Position numbers and translations under genes: made by a program. Source: a virus. From it: a stretch of 21,894 bases of DNA. The notes beneath the pieces were generated by a model. That model was not told where the DNA came from. It ran no database searches and saw only the letters and a list, made by a program, of their open reading frames with translations. The DNA is taken from the IMG/VR virus record IMGVR_UViG_3300047546_001939, positions 1 through 21,894 of that record; one strand, written 5' to 3'. Numbering within the stretch: position 1 is the stretch's first letter; each line of letters starts with the position of its first letter. Below, one piece after another: positions 17,641-21,894 of the stretch.

Positions 17641-20172
17641 TTATCCCATTAATGTTCCACCAGCGAGTGAATTGAATTGCCAGGATTTGTCATATGCTCT
17701 GTTTGAGACACTACCTACAGAGATAGACGGTGCAGCACCGCCACCACCGGCAACAGATGTACTAACAGAGTTGTCTTGGTAAACTACTGATACTTGCTGC
17801 TTGTTATTCAAACTTTCTTCCAAGTCTTTTACCATGTTCTCATAATCGTTGAAGAAAGTATTTGCTGTTACTTTGGTATTGGGATTGAATATATCGCTGA
17901 GAGTATATTTGACTCTCTCTGCAACCTTCTTAACATCCTCTGTAGCTTTTCCAACAACATCAACACCATTGATAACAAGAGGTGTTGTATTTCCAATTGG
18001 AGATGTAAATTCTTCATACGCGCTTTTAAATCTTTCGATGTCTATTTTTCTCTTTAGCTCTTTTTGTTCTTCAGAAAGATTGGCAACTTTAGGTCCTTCA
18101 AGCGGAGAATCGATGATGGCCATCAACTCGTCTTTATATTTTTGGTTCTTTCCAAATACTTCCCATATCCCTGTTACTTTGTCTGCAAACTGATCTTTAG
18201 TAATCTTACCAGACATATAATCGTTGAGGTCTTTGTTGATTCTCCATTTGAAGAAAGCATCCTGAACCTCTTTGTCAAATAATCTGTCTTTGGAAATTTG
18301 AGGATTATTCTTGTAGAAGTCTTCAAGGGTTCCTTGTGTTGCTTGATAGGCACCTACTGCCCCAGTTCCCTTACCACCAGCTATTCCAGCTTTTCTTGTT
18401 TTTGCTACAAGCTCTTCTTGGAATTTTTGAACTTCAGCTCCAGTCATTTCTGTTAACGGTTTAGGAGGTTTTGCAAATTGGCCATATCCAAATACAACAT
18501 CGTACGATGATTCCTCACCCCCAAGTGGAGGAGATTCTCTACTCAGTATCAGGTTCTTTAAAGAACTCTCAATATCGCTTCTTGTTGACTTTACAATCGA
18601 CGGATCATTTACATTTGTAAGTTTCTCATATTCAACATAAGTCATCTTCATTATCTTACCATTTTCTCCTGCAAAATACACATACTTTGCAGTTCTGAAT
18701 AGCGGTGTATGATGTTGAATAACGAAATCTTTCTCATACTTGTTTAGAGCAGACCATCTTTCAGCAAAAGCAGATTTGACAAAAGGAGCTGCATCCATTG
18801 CATCCTCGATATTTGTTTGATCTTGTAGGGCTTTCAAACTACGTCTGTACTCAACAACTTTCTTGACAGCTTCAACATCTTTATACAATTCATTTTTAAG
18901 ATCAGGATCACTTGTTCGATTAAGTGCTGCAGCTGCATTTCTTATTGCATCTTCTTCACCGCCGCCTCCGGACATCTTTGTGAATGTCTTTAGTTCTTGT
19001 TCTGAAGGAGTTGATGGTGCCATTGCACCAAGGTATTCAGCTCTTTGCAATTCCGGACTCTCGCCATGGTATGCCAGAGCTTCCTTAATATCTTTTTCTG
19101 AAATCTTTTCTTTTTTCAAGGAGTCCAATATTTGATATGCAGTGAGTCCCATTGCAAGCATCCAACCAACTGGTCCAAGTAAAGCACTTACTGCTCTACC
19201 ACCAATTGCTCTTGCTAAATTCCAACCCGTTCTTGCCTCAGCCGCGGCTGCTGCTGCCGCTGCTGCATTCTTTGCTCTTGCAGCACCAGCTCCGTAAGGA
19301 GCTCTTTGCTGATTTTGAGGACCTCTTGGTGTTTGATTTCCACTACCTTGACCACCACCTGGCACGGGTACAGGAGTAGGTCCACCACGTCCACCACCGC
19401 GTCCCGTTGGAGGAATTCTTCTTAAAACAGCATCATCAATTGCTGCCATCAAGTAGCTGTTCTTTAGAAGAATGGAAAGAAGACTGGTCGCAGTTGGGAG
19501 TATAAGAGCTGTCAGAGCACCAATTCCGATTGCCTTTAGACTATCTTGAATCAACTGTACAGGATCTTTACTAACAAAATCTCTAATCTGGTCGAAAAAA
19601 GGTTTTATAATATCAAAGCCAGCGATCATCATTTTTACGAAGGCACCAGCCTTCTTAGACAGCTCATCAAAAAGAGGTGAAGTAACAGTTATTCCTTTGA
19701 GTTTATCTTTTATACTGTTTATGAGGTTAGCAAGATATTCGGGTACACCGCCAAACACACTTTGAAAAAGATTAGCAACAGAGGAAGTTAGTTTGTTTTT
19801 TGAGTCTTCGGTTAAGTTATCCCACAAAAGAACCTTAGCCAATAGACCTCCAATGGCGAGTGGGAGTACTTTAGTGAGGCCTCCAGCTATTGACCCAGCT
19901 AGACCTGCAGCTCCGCTTGCAGATGCTTGGACTCCCTTGCCTGCAATTCCTCCAATTGAAACAGCAAGCCCCTTGAAACCAGACAACATTGATCTAGACA
20001 TATTCTCCATGCTGGAGATCATCTTCTCGTTAGATTTAATCAACATTCTCTGAGAAGCAGTCATAGAAGAGTAGAACGCTTTATCAGCGCCCTGCTGTCT
20101 CAGTTGTTGAGTGCGTAGAGCCCTCATCTCCTTCAACTGTTCAATGTAGCCTGCTTGTTGTTTATCAGCCAT
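17641..20172 (-). CDS. Large tape-measure/baseplate-hub-like protein with lysozyme-like domain
   Basis: An 843-residue protein from ATG 20172; an in-frame GTG 12 bases upstream is an alternative. It has an N-terminal coiled coil (about 5-60), Gly/Ala-rich and hydrophobic segments (near 72-118, 218-236, 330-348), a Pro/Gly linker and an Ala run (about 254-312). This layout is tape-measure-like. Residues about 540-690 resemble lambda-type phage lysozyme: Glu546 in LSRESPP, YDVVFGYGQF (lambda has YNTIFGGGRF), then GAVGAYQATQGTLEDFY. The domain could open peptidoglycan at DNA entry. It overlaps the gp51-like ORF by 8 bases. Exact equivalence to T4 gp29 or gp5 is not settled. Confidence 0.75.
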   Translation of the reverse strand: MADKQQAGYIEQLKEMRALRTQQLRQQGADKAFYSSMTASQRMLIKSNEKMISSMENMSRSMLSGFKGLAVSIGGIAGKGVQASASGAAGLAGSIAGGLTKVLPLAIGGLLAKVLLWDNLTEDSKNKLTSSVANLFQSVFGGVPEYLANLINSIKDKLKGITVTSPLFDELSKKAGAFVKMMIAGFDIIKPFFDQIRDFVSKDPVQLIQDSLKAIGIGALTALILPTATSLLSILLKNSYLMAAIDDAVLRRIPPTGRGGGRGGPTPVPVPGGGQGSGNQTPRGPQNQQRAPYGAGAARAKNAAAAAAAAAEARTGWNLARAIGGRAVSALLGPVGWMLAMGLTAYQILDSLKKEKISEKDIKEALAYHGESPELQRAEYLGAMAPSTPSEQELKTFTKMSGGGGEEDAIRNAAAALNRTSDPDLKNELYKDVEAVKKVVEYRRSLKALQDQTNIEDAMDAAPFVKSAFAERWSALNKYEKDFVIQHHTPLFRTAKYVYFAGENGKIMKMTYVEYEKLTNVNDPSIVKSTRSDIESSLKNLILSRESPPLGGEESSYDVVFGYGQFAKPPKPLTEMTGAEVQKFQEELVAKTRKAGIAGGKGTGAVGAYQATQGTLEDFYKNNPQISKDRLFDKEVQDAFFKWRINKDLNDYMSGKITKDQFADKVTGIWEVFGKNQKYKDELMAIIDSPLEGPKVANLSEEQKELKRKIDIERFKSAYEEFTSPIGNTTPLVINGVDVVGKATEDVKKVAERVKYTLSDIFNPNTKVTANTFFNDYENMVKDLEESLNNKQQVSVVYQDNSVSTSVAGGGGAAPSISVGSVSNRAYDKSWQFNSLAGGTLMG

Positions 20173-20335
20173 TTTTTGAAGCACTCTCTTGATTCTTAAT
20201 GTGTTGTTTTAGTAACTCTAAAAATATATCTCTTTCAAAAGGAATCATTGATTCAACTTCTGTTATTGAATAATGATGATGCTGAGCCAAAACAAAAATT
20301 ATGTTGTAATAATTTTCTAGGTTATTATGGCTCAG
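20165..20335 (-). CDS. 51: gp51-like baseplate hub assembly protein without an ATG start
   Basis: An open frame of 56 codons between gp26 and the large tail gene, reading ...NYYNIIFVLAQHHHYSITEV then ESMIPFERDIFLELLKQHI. This matches the pattern of gp51-like proteins I recall from T4-like phages (aromatic helix, YHYS-like, then MLPFER[DE][IM]). The only in-frame ATG would leave 27 residues, removing half the domain. A CTG (20335-20333) overlaps the gp26 TGA as CTGA, where an ATGA would be expected. Translation may start there or arise by frameshifting from gp26. gp51 acts catalytically in hub assembly and is not in the virion. Confidence 0.65.
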   Translation of the reverse strand: MSHNNLENYYNIIFVLAQHHHYSITEVESMIPFERDIFLELLKQHIKNQESASKNG

Positions 20336-21042
20336 CCCAAGGTAAAAAAATCTTCAATTGATTTAAGCTCGATTACCCTTTCGGTTCCTTTTTTATTTAC
20401 ATACTCGATCTTATGATAAAGTCTTGGCATTGTATCAAAGAACTTTTCAAATAGCTTCAATACATTTGATGGAAGACTCTCTACAAATTGATCAATCTCT
20501 TCTGGTTTGCTGTCTTTGAAGTTTACTACCTCGTCACCATTAAAATATTGATCCATACATCCTCTAATCATGAAAAACAGAATATCTGTAATCTCATCTT
20601 TCGTGACAACATCGGCCATTAACTTGGCACTTGGATATTTCATAACAATTCCACTGTTTTCGGACAGCTTTACAATATTGCTATGATCTTCACTCTCCGA
20701 TGCATTTACTTCGTCAATATTGATGTGGAAAGTATACATTTCCTCATCTTCAGGATCCTTGTAATTTATCTCAATATCCTCACCAACAGACTTAGCTCTT
20801 AATTTGAGAAAAAGGATCTCCAAATCAAATGAGGAAAGTTCATCTGCGTTTATTACGCTGTCCACGTCACAGTTAATAATAACTTGTTTGATTACGTTAA
20901 TAATATCTTGCTGCTCACCACTTTGTTTGGCCATCAACATTAACTTTTCTTCTTTGACTAAGAAAGGTCTGAATTTGACCATTTGTTTTGTTGACGGAAC
21001 TTTCAACTCAAACACTGGGTGCATTAATTTTGGTAAAGCCAT
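20332..21042 (-). CDS. 26: gp26-like baseplate hub subunit
   Basis: A 236-residue protein with AGGAG before its ATG. The N-terminal MALPKLMHPVFELKVPSTKQ, VKFRPFLVKEEKLMLMAKQS, VINCDVDSVINADELSSFDL and FLKLRAKSVGEDIEI are the signature blocks of the T4_baseplate (gp26) family as I recall from marine T4-like phages. T4 gp26 is about 208 residues. It takes part in central hub assembly. It is co-transcribed with the tail-tube-fold gene upstream and the gp51-like ORF downstream. Confidence 0.88.
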   Translation of the reverse strand: MALPKLMHPVFELKVPSTKQMVKFRPFLVKEEKLMLMAKQSGEQQDIINVIKQVIINCDVDSVINADELSSFDLEILFLKLRAKSVGEDIEINYKDPEDEEMYTFHINIDEVNASESEDHSNIVKLSENSGIVMKYPSAKLMADVVTKDEITDILFFMIRGCMDQYFNGDEVVNFKDSKPEEIDQFVESLPSNVLKLFEKFFDTMPRLYHKIEYVNKKGTERVIELKSIEDFFTLG

Positions 21043-21074
21043 TATATCTCCTAATAATTAAAAATTTAATTCAA

Positions 21075-21797
21075 TCAAACTTGCCCTGCAATTTGTATAT
21101 CAAATGTCTGATATGTAAAGTTAACAGTAAATTCTGAAACTGAATCGGTTGCGCTTGTCGATAATCCAATATCGCTTATGTTTGTTGGATAGAGTTTTTT
21201 AACACTGTATCTTTTAGTCGGAACAAGTGGTACATCGGGAAGTGACCTGCCTCCAATCAATGAACCAAGAAAAGGTACTCCAGCTGCAGCTGATGCAACT
21301 GATGCTATAGTTTGTAATAAGCCTGCACCTTTGAATTGACCAGGCTTACCGTGATAGACTGTGATTGTCATATCAGTCTGGTAATCTTTTTTGAACGGAT
21401 GTTGATAAGTTTGGTCAGCACCAGGAACCTTATTACTGTTTTGGGTTTGTGGATATATCGATTGAATCCAAGTGTAGAAGAATCCATACACATAGCTATT
21501 TGAGTCGTTGAGAAACGTCAAACTAATATCATTCAATGATCCTCTTACAGGCATTTTAATTGATGGACCAATTCCGTATCTGATAGATTCTGTCGTAGCA
21601 AGATTTAAACCAGGCAAGTTTGCATTCTTGCAAAATAAACTAACCAACTTGCCGTTTTCAGTTTTGTTAATATAAAGAGGTCCGTTAGTGTACTTCCTCA
21701 AAAGGTCAGGAATAGTAATATTGACCTCAAAAAGATTCGGTCTTTCCAAATCATATTTGTGGATTGCTGACTTAAACTCGTTTATATTTAATGGCAT
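21075..21797 (-). CDS. Tail-tube-fold baseplate protein (gp48/gp54/gp19 family)
   Basis: A 240-residue protein. MPLNINEFKSAIHKYDLERP-NLFEV, LVSLFCKNANLPGLNLATTE and GSLNDISLTFLNDSNSYVYG follow the plan of T4 tail-tube-like proteins (RPNLFEV..., C-K-x-A-x-L-P, then [FW]xxTFxND). At 240 residues it is longer than the tube subunit gp19 (163) and has an Ala/Gly-rich insertion (about 165-185). Together with its place before gp26, this suggests a tube-initiating cap such as gp54 or gp48. Which of the two cannot be decided here. The start is coupled (TAATG) to the gene upstream. Confidence 0.75.
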   Translation of the reverse strand: MPLNINEFKSAIHKYDLERPNLFEVNITIPDLLRKYTNGPLYINKTENGKLVSLFCKNANLPGLNLATTESIRYGIGPSIKMPVRGSLNDISLTFLNDSNSYVYGFFYTWIQSIYPQTQNSNKVPGADQTYQHPFKKDYQTDMTITVYHGKPGQFKGAGLLQTIASVASAAAGVPFLGSLIGGRSLPDVPLVPTKRYSVKKLYPTNISDIGLSTSATDSVSEFTVNFTYQTFDIQIAGQV

Positions 21798-21894
21798 TAC
21801 TTTTTCTTTTTGTATACAAAGTCATCTAGAGGTAACATCAGCGCCTTTGACCATTCATCTGGCTTAATGTAGAAAAATCTAGACCTTACATGGC
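21797..21894 (-). CDS. C-terminal fragment of an upstream tail/baseplate gene
   Basis: An open minus-strand frame enters from the right edge and ends at TAA 21799-21797, overlapping the next ATG by one base. It encodes about 32 residues (RSRFFYIKPDEWSKALMLPL, DDFVYKKKK). The overlap with a baseplate gene indicates the same operon. Too little is present to name it. Confidence 0.6.
   Translation of the reverse strand, partial: HVRSRFFYIKPDEWSKALMLPLDDFVYKKKK

Noticed and set aside
18863-19135. Plus-strand ORFs inside the large tail gene (18863, 19152, 17849, 19793)
   Set aside because: Low-complexity products mirroring the Ala/Gly/Pro-rich minus-strand gene; no ribosome sites.
1-21894. CRISPR arrays, insertion sequences, integrase or attachment sites
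   Set aside because: No regularly spaced direct repeats, transposase, recombinase or flanking inverted repeats were seen.

Overview
This window is part of a tailed-phage genome of the T4-like myovirus type. Three things support that: the T4 replication and late-transcription gene order (gp33-like coactivator, gp59-like helicase loader, gp32-like ssDNA-binding protein), an opposing baseplate/tail operon (tail-tube-fold protein, gp26-like, gp51-like, and a large tape-measure-like protein with a lysozyme-like domain), and T4-style late promoters (TATAAATA) ahead of late genes. There are no ribosomal or host housekeeping genes. The host is not identified. The permuted tmRNA and the PqqA-like peptide point to a proteobacterial host or gene source, but this is inference.

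Layout. (1) 1-4580, plus strand: a tightly packed run of very small genes, many overlapping by ATGA, TAATG or TGATG and probably co-translated. Most have unknown function. They include a four-member paralogous family (FAEL[IV]I..EC...IKEHF), several one- or two-helix membrane peptides, and a secreted protein with a twin-arginine-like signal. (2) 4534-6610: a HAD-type 5'(3')-deoxyribonucleotidase, a strong terminator, a near-consensus sigma70 promoter, a DUF932 protein, another terminator and a conserved phage protein. (3) 6622-7212: a circularly permuted, two-piece tmRNA. The acceptor piece lies upstream of the coding piece (tag ANDERFLMAA), and an HNH endonuclease gene with its own late promoter fills the spacer and runs into the coding piece. 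(4) 7268-13139: tail-fibre/adhesin region with carbohydrate-binding-type and glycine-rich fibre proteins, small accessory proteins, a single-domain and a double-domain 2OG-Fe(II) oxygenase, and a cupin. A [glycine-rich fibre + small accessory protein + double-stranded-beta-helix enzyme] module appears twice. (5) 13167-13316: a self-contained unit of sigma70 promoter, 16-bp perfect palindrome and a 25-residue PqqA-like peptide, the precursor type for the cofactor PQQ. (6) 13384-14550: lysis region with a SleB-type cell-wall hydrolase and a holin-like membrane protein. (7) 14552-17611: gp33-like, gp59-like, two tandem oxygenase-like proteins (one lacking its metal-binding residues) and gp32. (8) 17641-21894, minus strand: baseplate/tail genes converging on gp32 at a bidirectional terminator.

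How it fits together. gp59 and gp32 serve replication, and gp33 links replication to late transcription from TATAAATA promoters, which drive the tail genes and the HNH gene. The tmRNA would rescue ribosomes stalled during infection. The PqqA-like peptide could raise PQQ supply to host quinoprotein dehydrogenases, acting as an auxiliary metabolic gene. The oxygenases may modify virion or host proteins; their substrates cannot be read from the sequence.
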